Below, piece after piece: positions 41,401 through 56,400 of a stretch of DNA of 64,000 nucleotides (within the stretch, counting starts at the first letter, position 1; every line of letters begins with the position of its first letter). Where the stretch lies: NCBI GenBank assembly GCA_029962745.1, contig CM057153.1, forward strand, positions 6,787,314 through 6,851,313, read 5' to 3'. The notes under the pieces were generated by a model. The model made no database searches, was not told the DNA's origin, and worked only from the letters and a program-made list of their open reading frames with translations. This DNA comes from Echinometra lucunter. Taxonomy: Eukaryota; Echinodermata; Echinoidea; Camarodonta; Echinometridae. A program made the translations under genes and the position numbers.

Positions 41401-44400
41401 AATCTGGCACATCTACAAAATAAAAGTTTGGGTTTATCAACAGCATATTCAAGAATGGTTCTAGTAGAAAACTGTATAACCTTATACAGTGTAGTTAATG
41501 GGATCTTTATGTTCACCCATTACATGTACCTAGATTTTCAAATGACAGAAGAAACTAACAATATACAGTAATGAAATAAAGGAATTTTGCATATCAAAGG
41601 CAAGACTGTCGGGTAAGATGCAAACATGAATATGACAAAAAAATCAAATTCATAATATTTCTACTCATGTAAAATATCTAAATAAAGTTTTTCATATTAA
41701 TGTACACTGTGTTCCTCACTTCATAAACCTACAGGTCATTTTTTAATAGCTTATAATTACCATAAGGCTCCTTTGCTTTTGTTGGTCTTGTTGGTTCACT
41801 GAATTTGCCAATTCCGATCTTATTCTTAGCAGCAACCCTAAACTCATAATCATTGCCATCCTTGAGGCCTGTCACGGAGAAGGTTGTTTCTATGAAGTCA
41901 AAGCGACTGATCTGGACCCATCGTGTTGAGAACTGCTCTCTGCGCTCAACGATGTAGGTTAGGATTACTGAGCCTCCGTCTGATTCAGGAGGGGCCCAAC
42001 GCAGAGTCATGTTAGTAGAGGAGATGTCTGAGATGGATGGGGTACCAGGTGCACTTGGAACATCTGTAAATGACAAGAAGGCAAAAGGATTTTTTTTCTG
42101 CAGTTGCTGCGAGTTGATGTAAAGGAAGGAATAGGAGGACAATTTACACACTATGCTGACTTTTATCATACAGTAAAGAAAGTCCAACTTACAACATTAA
42201 TTGATTCACCCATAAACAATGCGTAAGTTCATAATGGGTTAGCAAATGTTAACCTGTTGATTACTGAATTATATTATTCCTATAGGTTTTATACAGGAGC
42301 CACCCAGTTCTAGAAGCCAACATGCTAATTAGATATTAACAAGAGTAGGAAAAAGTAACACTAATCAAATAGCCACTTATTAAATGATTGTACCTCTAAG
42401 CTTATCAATTCTAAATTCCAAATAGCCTGACAAGCAAAGAAAAAAAGAAAACTCTTTACCGAAAGGTGACTTTGCCTTCACTGGATAGCTGGCCATGCTG
42501 GGTTTACTACGGCCAGCAACATTTTCTGCCACAACTCTGAACTCATATTCAGTTCCTTCAGTCAGCCCTGTTACCTACATAAGGATAAAAAGAAGAAGTG
42601 AAAGAATTAAAGATATGATCAACATCAATGATAGAAAAGTGCAAGAAGATTCAAACGAAACAGCTAACAAAAATTACAACAAGAGCAGATACTGATCATG
42701 GTGGTGTTTTATAGTATATGTTGCATACAAAAATGAATGGAGGAAAAGGTCATTTATAAGAATGGAGAGACCTGACAGAATAAGAAATAAAGAGGAAAAG
42801 AGATACAACATCACTTGAAATATTTGTCATGTAATTTTGGAAGGAATTTATTGATAATATTTTCAAGACTGGAGAATGCACATATCTGATCTTCATCTTC
42901 AAGAAAGGTATCTTAAGTTACATCTATTAGTCTCTGTAGGTATACAGAAAGGGAAGAAGTTTTAGTCCTACTTTTAGTTTGGTATCCTCAGTTGACTCAA
43001 AGTTGACAGGACTCCATCTGAGAGACATACGATCCTTCTTCTCCACATAGTAGCCAGTGATAGGGGTTCCACCATCAGAGACGGGTGGGGTCCAGTTAAG
43101 GGTCAAGGTTGTTTCAGTGATATTGCTCACCTCAGGGGCACCTGGGACTCCAGGTTCATCTATCAAAAACATGCAATAAATTTGTCATGCTCACTTTCGA
43201 AACAGTTATATTTATGATGATTTTGAAAGAATTGACAGCCCCCTCTCCCCCCCCAAAAGAAGAAACATTCCTACCACTTAATTTCAAGTCAAGAATCTTT
43301 TAAATGCAGTAATTTCAGGCTCATTTCAGAAAGAACTGACTGTATAATTGCAATACAAGGAGGTTCAGACCCCCAAATAAGTTTTTGTATAATTAAGTCT
43401 CAGTAGCATCTTAAAGGTTTTAAAAATCCTTATTAAAGGATTAAATGTGTAAAATAATTGGTGCAAATGGAAAAAATAATGCTTAACATGTCAGTATATA
43501 ACACACTAAATTATACAAAAATCAACAAATCAAATGAAATCAAAGCATAAGTAATGTGAGATAAAAGTTTTGAAACTCATAACAAAATAAGGAATAATAA
43601 GATATATTCAGTAGTAGGCATTTTCCAACAAAATTGTCGGTTAAATCTGAATAACACTGAAATAATCTTGGCAGAAATGCAGATCAAATATTTAGATATT
43701 TCTTCAAATGGTATTTCAATCATTCAATGCATTTAATGAACTTGAAACATTCAAAAAATATATTCCCAAATGGCACATATTATGCAAGAATCATTCAATT
43801 CATAAAAATGGCATTGAATCTCGAAAAAAACTGCTTATTTTATAAATATGCATGCTGATTACTCATCGGTCGTTTATGAATCTTCATGATGAAAAGTATA
43901 ATTTGTCTGATTTCCTATCCATTTGGTATTCAATGCAATACATATTTTTCCTCATGCTCCATTATCAGCTTAAAATTTCCCTAAAATTAACATTAAAACA
44001 AAGTGAGGGTCAATTTTCTCTCCTTTCATCTCTTAATCAGAGTTACTGTCATGTATATGGTACATGTTTACTAAGACTAGACCAATATAAAATGAAACCG
44101 ATGAGAAAAAAATTGTAGATGGCTACAGGTGTACCTGTTCCTTAATGGATCAATCGGGGGAACTCAAACTTGAACAAAAATATATTGTAAAATAGAAAAT
44201 ATATCACTTCAGCTCGTAATTTATGAAATTGTTAGAAGATCATTTTGTAATGAATATTATGTTAATTCAACAGAAACTCAAGAATGAATTTCAACAAAAA
44301 GCAAGATAAGCAAGTAGTCTGAAGAACAAATTTCCAAATACCCTTTCACTTACCTCTTTCTTGTAGCACTAAATCGGTATTTGAACAAACATTTAGAAAA

Positions 44401-47400
44401 CATGTGAATTGATGAGTTAACTGTAATATGTTAAGTAATATTTTCTGTATCAACTTGTAAGAGACATGTACACACATCTCTAATAGTTAAAGAAGGAGAA
44501 ATTTATCACTTTAAAAAGTGTGTGTACTTATAGATCTTTAAGTCAATTTTACATATTGCATGAAACAAAGTCATTTGTAATCAAGCATATGATGCTGAAG
44601 AAGAGATGAGGGGCCACTGATGATATGAAAAGGATATACAGCACTTTAACCTTTGAGCTTTTGATACAAGCATTAATGATTCCAAAATATTAGCTATAAA
44701 AGGTATTTTCTTTAAAGCATACATACAGATTTAAATGCGAGTGACTCTAAGTAAGCTGTTGAATTACTGAATTTACTTACTGAAAGGTGACCTTGCCACA
44801 GTCGATTCTGTTGGTTCACTTGGTTTCCCAGTCCCAGCCTTGTTTTGTGCCACCACCCTGAACTGGTACTCCTCACCAGGGACTAGACCTGGAACAGTGA
44901 ACTTAGTATCTGTCACTGCTTCATGGTTAACCCTGGTCCAGCGTGGGCTGAACTTGTCCTTCTTTTCAACAAAGTACCCCGTGATGGCACTTCCACCGTC
45001 TTCCCTGGGGGGAGACCAGGTCAGGGTGATGGAGTCGGCCGTGACTGTTGGAGATATCAGGTTCATTTGGAGCTGCAGGTTGGCCTGAAAAATAGCAAGA
45101 GAAATTATCTTATTACAGAGGTATGAAAATGTATTCATACAAGGAAGCAATTATAAGATTATACAAGAATAACTTAAATTATTCTTCTACTGTCACATCC
45201 ACTGCCATTCAATATTGTGTTTGCAGTCTCACATTTGAGTAATATTGAAATACATAATTCATAAATAATCTTGGCGGGAACATCTTATCAATTATTCCAT
45301 GCAAAAAAGTTTATTATTTCACACCTCACTCGACTGGTTATAAGAAAAGATTTACCTTCTTCACATGAACCAAAAATTTCACAAGAATAATGCTTTCCTT
45401 ACAACTATTTCTTCACAGCTATCTCCATTTTATTCTATTACATGCTTTTATAGGACCACTTACGGTAAGGTGGCTTAGCGGTGACCTTCTGCGTTGAGTC
45501 ACTAGGTTTACCAACACCCATCTTGTTCTCTGCTGTCACTCTGAACTCATAGCTATCACCTTCATTCAGATTCATCACCTTGAACTCTGTGTTGAGAACC
45601 TGAGTACGGTTCACTCGGGTCCAGCGTCCGTACCGGTCTTGCATTTCTACCAGGTAGTTGGTGATCTCTGTACCACCGTCCAAGGCTGGTGGACTCCAGG
45701 TCAGGACTAGAGATGTTCCAGTAATGTCAGAGATTCTTGGAGTGCCTGGAGCTGATGGAACATCTGTTCAATGAGATTTAGTATAAAGAATATTATTCTA
45801 GGAAACTGTTAGATAAATTAGGGTGTTGCTTTTAACTACATGTATATAAATGTGAATCATGTAATCAAATTAATTTGGAATTAAAAAAAAATAATGTGAG
45901 TATGAACCACAATCATAGTATTATATTTTGTGCATTTGTAAGGATAACATAATACTTGATAGAAGAAACAGCAGTTAATTAAAACAGAATAATTAAGAAA
46001 ACAAAATCAAACATCACTGCTCATAATACCTGTAAATAATGATAACAATAATGATAATAACAATAAAAACGATGCTACTACTACTACTACTACTACTACC
46101 ACTACTACTACCACTACTAACAATCATAATAGCGATAACGGTTTGTTACAAAGCGCTTTAACAATATAAACTGACCAAAGCCCTTAGAGTATAATTACGA
46201 CCATGGTCACTGAATTCAGTTACTATTTTGCATATTACTGCACACATGCTCCACTTCCTGGGGAACAGTCCAGCAAGTTGCACATATTATGGGCAAGCAC
46301 ATGCTTATCCAATCGCACAACCTTTGCATCCTACCGACCATACACCCCCACACTACACCACCACATCACTGTGACCAATATAATAAACATTACAATACAA
46401 ATATTGCTATCCTAAGTTTAATGACTATTAATAGAGCATAAATGACAAAAGGTAGGCTATGAAATTTAATGATGTATAAAAGAGAACTAACCAAACGGAC
46501 TCTTAGCAATCACAGTGCCTGTTGTATCACTGAATGGTCCGACTCCGGCTTTGTTCTCGGCTGCCACTCTGAACTCATATTCCCCACCTTCTGTCAAATC
46601 ACGCAGTGTATACTGCGTGTCACGGATTGTCTCGCGGGTTGCCCTTGTCCAGCGCACAGAATACCTATCCTTCTTCTCAATCACATATCCTGTTACTGGA
46701 GTACCACCATCAGACCATGGTGGAGACCAGGCTAGAGTGATCTGCTTGGCATCAATGTTTGCAATGTCAGGCTTGGCTGGGGCATCAGGTAGGCCTAATT
46801 TTAGAGGTATACAAAATAATTTGTTAGAGGAAATGTACATAAAGTACAGGTTATAAATTTTCAGCTTTTTTATCAGCTGGGGTAGATTCTGAAGAAAAAA
46901 CAGATATGGGTGAATGAATATTGCAATTTTTAAAAAATGAAAAAGGATGCAATGGATAGTTAAAAAGGACTATCATAGCTTTATCCTTATGGCAAAATTA
47001 ATTTTACACAGATTCCTATGGAAAAAAAGTTTTCTTAAGAGAGTTAACATGAACCGGTACATGTACACTTACCATAAGGTGGTTTAGCAATGTATGCCTT
47101 GGAAGGCTCACTAGGTTTGCTCTCCCCTGCAACATTGTGTGCCACAACCCTGAAACAATACTCAGACTTCTCCCTGAGTTGGTCCACCATGAGACTGGTC
47201 TCCTTGAGTGGAACACGGTTGACAGGCACCCAGCGTCCAGTGCTGACATCGCACTTCTCCAGTGTGTAGCCCGTGATGGGGCTTCCTCCGTCTGAGATGG
47301 ACGGTGTCCAGCTGACTGTCATGGATGTGGACTTCACATTGCTGACATCGGGTACACCTGGAGCAGATGGCACAGCTGAAACAAAAACAAAAAGGAAGAA

Positions 47401-50400
47401 GAAAGGATGGTTGAACATGCTCTTCAATGAAACACAGTAGCAAAGTAGAAAATAAATCTTCCATAACACACAGAAACTAGTTATCCCAATGCATGCTTAT
47501 CCAAATAAAACTGAGCATTTATCTTTATTTTCTCCACAAAAGATTATATCAATGAGATTTCAGACGAATTTCATCTCTTTTCTTATCTGAAATAAGCAAT
47601 TGGATGTTGCAAAACTGATACAATTAAGGGAACTCTTTTAATGCTGAAATCTTACTGTATGTTGGCTTGGTTGTGAAAGGTCCGCCCACTGAGCTAGGTT
47701 TGCCTTCTCCAGCCTTGTTCACTGCTATCACACGGAATTCATAATTATGGTTCTCCCTTAGTCCAGTCACCTAGAACAGAAAGCAGTAATAAGTGCAAGA
47801 AATTCAAGCCAATGTCTCTACAGTAAGATACACTCCACACTCTACAAGGATTGCATTTTAGTGGATCCCTCCATTTCCATAAGAGCATTACTGTATGAAT
47901 TCTTTTGTAGATTTACTTTGTTTCATATTTCCAATTATGCAAACGTATCCGGTCATTGTAAAAAAACCCCAAACATATACGTGATAATGTGGTATGCCAT
48001 CCTATATAGATGTGGACTTACATGTACACTGTCATTTGCAGATGTTCATACCTGCTCGATTTTTAGATAACACTAACATTTCCATAAAAAGTGATAATTA
48101 CATCTATTGTTTAATATTTTTTTGGTGGCTGACTTCCATTGTGGTTGAGAGAGTGATCCACTGCGAAAAAACCCTGATCATGCACTGCTGTAACTGTCTA
48201 GCAGTTTCACATAGATGTATGAATAGATTCAAGCCTTCCAGTTGATAAGAACTTATGATATTCTATTTGAATGTAACCATCAACAAATAATGATTATGTA
48301 ACACTGAAAGCTGCATTTGATGTATACTGCCTCCCATTTATCATTATAGATATCTTACTACCAAATGAAGATGTAAACATACTGATGATTCTAATTAAAA
48401 AAATCTCAAATATGGAATTTTGAAATGAAAAACATGATACATAATATGGAAACCCTGCTACATGGAGAGAAATATATAAATAGTACTAAAAGGACCATGT
48501 CAACCTTTCACCATAATGAAGAGTGTAAACCTGCATATGAAAACGCCACATCTTCCATGGACACGCATACTAATTAGGAACAGCTAACCATCATTTAATG
48601 AACATTGCATGATGATTTTGATCAAATTCCTTACAAATGGTACATATAACCATGTGTCAAACATGTATTTTCTTTTTCATGATATATGCAGTGTCGATAC
48701 GAACTTATACGATTACATGTAATATGTGCTTTCTATGGAAGATATTTAATAACTATTTCTACACTGCTGAAAGATACCCTACATCGGGTAGATGAAATTC
48801 CTCTTATTTTCTAAGAATTCTCACTCTTAATTCCATGAAAAATGAATTCCAATAATATTGAAATTACAATAAAGTACACAATATACACGTGCTTTTGCTT
48901 ATCATGTTTTTCTGTCTGTGAGTAGTCGTCTTCATGGAAGTTATTTTTCTATCTTAATTATTCTGTAAACAGTTTTAAGATAAATGAAATGATATTCCCT
49001 CTATTTTGACCATGACAAATAATGTGTTTACACTGTACTCCTCTGACACACCACAAAAAGGGAATACATAAACAAACATGTTGGGACCACATGCCCCGAA
49101 TAACAATGTAAAGCATATTTTCATCTTTGGCTACGGTCACACCACACTCACCTTATCCATGAATTTGGTATCAAATTGCATAACTAGGTTTAAAGTCTGA
49201 CCACAGGAAATAAAACAACAAAATTAAGACAATTTAAGCTTTGATGTAATGCTAGTATTGTTCAGCATTTTGCAATAAGCTTAGCATTGGACTCCTCATC
49301 ATCTCTAAAAAAAAAAGCTAATATCAAACTTAAGGTTGTTATATATACGTATGGATGATATCTCCCTTTTAGGACAACTTGAAATGATCTGTTACCTGAG
49401 TCTTAAATCATATAACAATTGACAATACCTTTCAATAATTTAGAAGCAGAGATATACTGGGTATTGTAATGATAAATAATCAACATAAGAAGCCTTTATA
49501 ATTATAATGTAGTTATATATCTATACACAGAAAAATCAGTAAAAATTTTCAATTTTTATGTGCCTGTGATATTTTCCAATTTCTTTGTTAAACTTACCTG
49601 GTATGTTAATTCAGTACTCTCTTTGGTAGACACACGTTTCCAGTAGGATGCAAACTGTTCCTTCATCTCCAAGATGTAGTTGGTAATGGGGCTACCTCCA
49701 TCACTCTTTGGTGCTGACCACCTCACAGTGATAGACACTGCATCCACCTCAACGGCTGTTGGTTGAGAAGGTGCATCTGGAACAGCTGTAGAAAGAGAAA
49801 AGGTGAAATACAGTGTGAATGAAGAATCCAAGATGTGGGAACATTGAATTCAAATTCTTCATTTGAAGTACAGGTAGTTATAGGACCTATGGGGCTATAA
49901 AACTTTCTTGTCACTAACAGTCAATGATCTATGAAATATTGTCACAATGATGATTAATTGCAGTATGTCATATAAGCACAATGAGACTTTCCAAAGTTGA
50001 AATTCGTTATGCAAGGAATTATATAGCATCAAGGTCTTTTCCTTTCTCCTGATTGTACTTACTGAATTCAGGTTTCAATGTGACTGTCACAGACGACTGG
50101 CTGGGTTTTCCTGGCCCTGCCTTGTTGACAGCAGTCACTCTGAACTGTACATTATCACCCTCTTTCAGCTTGGGTACTGTGAAGGTGGTGTCTGGAGTGC
50201 GGTTGACTTCAGTCCAGCGGATGCTAAAGGCATCCTTCTTTTCAACAACATAGTCAATAATGCGACTGCCTCCATCGAGTCTAGGTGGTTCCCATGACAA
50301 TGTGACAGAGTTGGCAGTGACTTGTTCAATGACAGGAGCAGATGGTGCTTCAGGAGGAACTGTGAGGAATGATTTTCATTTGCATCAATCAGAATATGCT

Positions 50401-53400
50401 AGTGTCTAGTAATAGGCATTGCATTTTTAAAACCTAAAGTTCCTTTCATATTATTAAATGAAAAATATCTATAATTTCTTTCAAACATGGTGCACAGCAA
50501 AGCACAAAAGCTACAGAGGAAATAGACATGATCAAATAAAACTAATGAATAATAAAATAAAAATATAGTATGTACATTTTCTATGTTTTGTAGTTGTAAG
50601 TAAATCTTCCTGGAAGTAAGAATTTAAATTTCACTGACAAAATGCTATAAAAGTGAAATGGAAAACGGTATATTGTTATAATTCTTACCATAAGGTGGTT
50701 GTGCCTTGAAGCTTTCTGATGGCACACTTGGTTTACTCGCTCCAGCTTTGTTGACTGCAGTCACACGGAAAGAGTAATCGTGACCTGATCTCAAGTCTCG
50801 GACAATAAAGGATGTCTCGGTCACGTCAAACTTGTTGCATGTGGTCCAGCGACCAGCTGTACCTTCACGTTTCTCAATGATGTAATTTGTGATTTGACTG
50901 CCACCATCAGAAGAGGGTGCTTTCCAGTTCAGTGTTGCAGAAGTCTCAGTGATGTTTGACACTTCAGGTGAGCCTGGAGTGTCAGGAACATCTGCAAAGG
51001 AAAGAGGAGATCATAAGCACTTAGAAAGCAATGAAAGATAAAGTCAAAGAAACAGAATCATAAGCAGTTCTTTTATCATGACCAAAAACACATTCATCCA
51101 AAGTTACATACATTTTTTCCTAAAAGGCACTGCATATTCAGAGTAGAACAGATACCATTACACAATACTTTCCAATGTTTCATTTTTCTACGTAGTTCTT
51201 TTTATAACGGACATACACAATCTTCAGATAAGAATCAAAACCAATCAATCTGCTCACAGTGACTTTTGTTAAAATAAATTTTTATTACCATATGGTTTCT
51301 TAGCCTTGAATGCTCTGCATGGTTCACCTAGGTTGACTCTGACCGGCCTTGTTCTCAGCAATGACCCGGAAGGAGTAGTCTGACCCCTCTTTCAGGTCAT
51401 TAAGGGTCAATGTGGTCTTGTGGATGGTGTCTCTGGTGGCATTAACCCAGCGAGTCATGTAGTCTTCTTTCTTCTCCACAATGTAGCCTGTGATCTGACT
51501 ACCACCAGTCAGATGCAGGTGGAGTCCAAGTGAGGGTGACAGAGGTCTCTGTGAGGTTACTGGGTTCTGGTTTTCCTGGAGCATCAGGCACAACTGTTTG
51601 AAAATGTAAGAGGGAATGCCAATATTCAAACTACTTAGTTTCTTGAAATCCAATAAGAATCTAGTATAAGAATGAAAATAAATCAGAACATGGCAAATGC
51701 TTTGATGGATAGTGTATTTCAGCCAATGCTAATAAGGGCTACATGTATGTCACCTGAAGATAAACCCTAAAATGAGCATCCTCCAACTATCTGTTCAAAA
51801 TATTAACTTACCATATGCATCCTTTGCCACAATAGGCTTGGTTGCTTGGCTAGGCTCTCCAACACCAGCCTTGTTCTCAGCTCGGATTTGGAACTCATAC
51901 TCAGATCCAGTTCTCAAGTTGGTGACCTTGAAGCTCGTCTTGGTAGGCTTGCCAATTGTTGTCCACCTGACACCAAATTTGTCCTTCATCTCAACAACAT
52001 AGTTTGTGATGAGGCTTCCACCATCATCCATGGGTGGATTCCACAGGAGCTCAGCACTGTTCTTGGTGACATTAGTAACTTCCAAGTCCACAGGAATATC
52101 TGGTACATCTATAGCAAATATGAAATCCAGATATGCAAGTCTTATGTTTATGATGAAACATCCAGCTTTGAGTCTTGAAATCATTTTTTTTTTAAAATCA
52201 AGCCCCCAATTAAAAAAGTTTAGAATAGTCCAGTTATATCAATACTTCCAAAGTAATTTACTAGGAAATACATGCAGATTATAAGCTTTACTCTTCTGTG
52301 CAAAGATTCAACTCTAATGTAGCTTATGATTATTCAAGCATGCAACAAATACATTCCAGACACTAGGATATAACTTTAATTTACTTTACAAAACCTGCTA
52401 CACTGCTTTACTCACCATAGGGTGGCTTAGCGATGACGGATTTGCTTGCTTCACTAGCTCCTCCAAGACCAGCTTTATTTTCAGCGATTACTCTAAACTC
52501 ATACTTGTGTTTGGGAGTGAGATCCTGGACTGTATAGGTTGTTTCACTGACGGGCAACCGTGCTGCTTTCACCCAGTAATCCCTATCAGGTTCACGACGC
52601 TCAACAATGTAGTTTGTCACAGGACTTCCTCCATCGAATTCTGGTGGTGACCATGTCAAAGTTACAGAGTTCTCGGTGACTTTCTTGATGTCCGGTCGCG
52701 ACGGTGCTTCAGGAGGCTTGATGGTGAAGGTAGCCACACTGCTTGGTTGACTGGCTCCAGCCTTGTTCTTGGCAACAACACGGAACTCACAGTCTTGCCC
52801 ATCCTTGAGGCCTGTGACCTTGAACTTTGTGTCGGTGACAGCAGTATGGGTGACTGGGCTCCAGCGAGGACTAAACCTGTTCCATGAGAAAAGGTTGCAA
52901 TGCATAGAGTTAGTTCCCTGTTGACTTTTACCTTTCCAATACTAAGTCCAAGATAATTCAGTCTAAAGAATGAGGGAAATTCACATTAAATCAAAGTGAA
53001 GTCATGCTAAACAATTTAATGTTTTAACTGTTCGAAATCAACCAAATTGTAGATGCATTTTGATCTTCTATTGCTTCTGTGCTGCCAAATTATTGCATAA
53101 GTGTAGAGGAGATACATGTTCTATGTGTAAGAAAAATCGTGTACTAAGGTGTCTGTTTATCATTTTAACATACATTTATATTCTAAAATCTGTATGCATT
53201 TGACATTCATGAAAGGGTATAGTAAAAAGGAACAATTTGTTTTTACACGTTGAGCTGAACATGCACTAAACAGCTTACCTGTCCTTCTTTTCAATAATGT
53301 ATCCAGTGACGTTTGAACCTCCATCACTATCAGGCTCACTCCATTCCAGTGTGACCGCTGTTGGGCTGATATCACTGATCTTCAGTGAGTGGGGCTGGGA

Positions 53401-56400
53401 TGGAACATCTGTGAGGAATTCATTTGCATTGTACAAAGTTTAAAATATTATGAGGCAAGGATGGATAACTTTTCATACTCATTGCACATCTACATATTAA
53501 ATGTATTGTGATACATTTAAATGCATCTGCAGTAGGAATTCCTTCATAGTTTTTGACTAATTAGCATTGTCAAGCTTACTGTCTAAAAATATACAGTTTG
53601 CTGATCTACTTTATTACTTTAGTATGCAGTTTTGAATTTGTTATAGAAATTGATCAATTCATTTGATGAACTTACCGTATGGCAGTTTGGCCTTTGTTGA
53701 TGGTGTTGGCACTGAGAATTCACTAGCACCTGCCTTATTCACAGCAGCAACTCTGAACTCATAGTCTCCATTCTCCTTCAGCCCAGTAATCTTGTAGCTG
53801 AGGTCTCTTGTCTTAGTGACAGGGACCCACTTGGAACTGTATGGCTCCTTCTTCTCAATGATGTAATCAGTGACCGGGCTTCCTCCATCAGAGTAAGGTG
53901 GTTGCCAGCTGATCGTCATGGAGTCATTGGTTACATCAGAGATCTTTGGAGTGTCAGGGGCTTCAGGAATATCTAAAATGTTTAAACATTGATCGCTGAA
54001 TTAAATATTCTCATTGATTTTATTCATAATTAGTATATTTCTACATGCTTGTGAAGGCCAACTACTGACTATTTGTGATGCCTGGTTAAAAAACTTATTT
54101 TAAATTATCTTGAAGAATACAAAATTGCTTGCATTCACTGCACATTAGCTTGGCAAACAAAAAATCCATTTTCCATACGAAGGCATTATAAAACCAAAGA
54201 CAAAATGTGTTCTAGGTTTATAGGATGCTACTTACTGTATGGCAGTTTAATAAGGACAGACTCAGAATAATCACTTGGAGGTCCAACACCTGCTCTGTTC
54301 TCAGCACAGACACGGAACTTGAACCTGCAGTTCAGAGTCAGGTCCCCAACAACATAGTTGGCCTCTCTGATAGATGAGCGGTTGATCCTCACCCAGTTGT
54401 CCTTGCCAACTTCACACTTTTCTATGAAGTAACCTGTGATGCGGGTTCCACCTTGATCTATTGGTGGTGTCCATCTCAAGTCCACAGATCTGTCAGTGGG
54501 ATTATAGACCTCTGGTGTTCCTGGTGGACCAGGCAATCTGAAGGTCAGGGAGACAGATGGAGACGGCTTCCCTTCACCTGCCTTGTTGATGGCAATGACA
54601 TGGAACTCACACTCAGCATCATCCTGTACATTGGTAACTGTGAACTTGAGGTCTGGGATTGGGGATGACTTGAGACGCTGCCAACGAGTGCTGTAGCGAT
54701 CCTTCTGCTCTACAAAATATCCCAGGATAGGAGAGCCACCATCGGATGTAGGAGATAACCAGTTGATTGTTAGTGAGAAATCCTTGATGTCAGTAAGTTC
54801 TGGAGTGTCTGGAGTGCCAGGAACATCTTTGAAAATACAGAACATAGATATTTCTGCTAATACACAGAGTGTGTAAATATCATAAAAATCTTCAAATCTT
54901 AATTAGATTTGATTGAAAAGGTTTCATATTTTCAAAATATGAGGATTTATATTAAACATCAATCTCAAAAGAGGCATTAAGTTCTGAATAGCTTGTTGAT
55001 ATCCTTACCAAAAGGCAACTTGGCGGTGAATGTCCGTGATGGTTCACTAGGATCACTCTGGCCAGCCTTGTTCTCAGCAATTATCCTGAACTGATATTCT
55101 TTGCCTTCAGTCAAACGTGTCACCTGAATCAGATTAAAATACGAATAATTAAATCAGGTTAATGTCAGTCTTTCCTTTTGATTTCTTTCACAAAGTTTCA
55201 TGAAGGAATAACCATCACTTTTAAACTTCACAGGCTAATGACATTGTATTCAACTCATTCACTCCTGAATTCTCCCTAATTTCCATAGGATTAATACAGG
55301 GGCTATCCAGTTCAAGTAGCCAACAGGTTATCACACTCCGTGCAATCCCATTACTTAGTTTTTATATAGAATGGGCTAGTGTATGTCTATATATTTAAAA
55401 GAAACAAATATTGGTACTTTGCAGATCCTACTGAAAATGTTAGGCTATACTTGTAATGCTTACATCCAGAAACAATGACAAAAAATTTTTATTAGTCTGT
55501 ACACAACATAAATTTTAAGAGTTTTTCAAGGCTTGTACATTAGTCTTGTACCTTAAAGGACACGTCTGTGGTCTTAGTGACTTGTGACCATCTAGATGAG
55601 TATGGTTCTTTCATCTCAACAATGTATCCTGTAATCTTGGAACCTCCGTCACTATATGGTGGAGTCCATTTCACAGTCATCTCATTCTTGTCAATATCTG
55701 TGACATCGGGTTGATCAGGCTTGTCTGGTACATCTGAAATAAGAGAAATGGGTTTGAATGCAGTGCATACGTCATACACAGAAGGTGATTTTTTTGAAAG
55801 ATGGACCAGCACTGTCATTTGATACAGTAAGAACAAAAAACTGTCTAGTTATCCTTTTCAAGATAAGCGCTTTCATACTTCAGGATGTCTCTGATTAGAT
55901 AAGGAAACACTGTACAGTCACAGGTAGGGTAACAATTATGTTCAAATTTTGACAACAAATTAAAGAACATTTTAAACCTAGACAACAATAAACAATCCTG
56001 CTTGAAGTATATCAATGTAGTATTCTAAAAGGCTGTCATCAAGGACTATCGCCTGACATCGGATCATAGGTTCGAGAAGATAGTGTAAGAAACAAGCTTA
56101 CCAAAAGGCAGCTTAGCAACCACTCTTGATGAAGGAGGACTTGGTTTACCAACTCCAATCTTGTTTTCAGCCATGACCCTGAACTCGTACTCATTCTTCT
56201 CCACCAAGTCCGTCACAACCATGGTTGTTTCTCTGACAGCAGTTCTGTTTACCTTCACCCAGCGGCCCATGTCTTTCTTCTCTACAATGTATCCAATGAT
56301 TTTGCTCCCTCCATCTGATTCAGGTGGAGTCCACGACAGCGAGACTGAAGTCTGTTTGACATCACTGATGGATGGTGCACTGGGTGGGCCAGGTGGTGAT

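Noticed and set aside
42575..42971. A cassette exon in the intron of FnIII 29 like the 45-bp one in FnIII 24
   Set aside because: The candidate acceptor is followed at once by in-frame stops.
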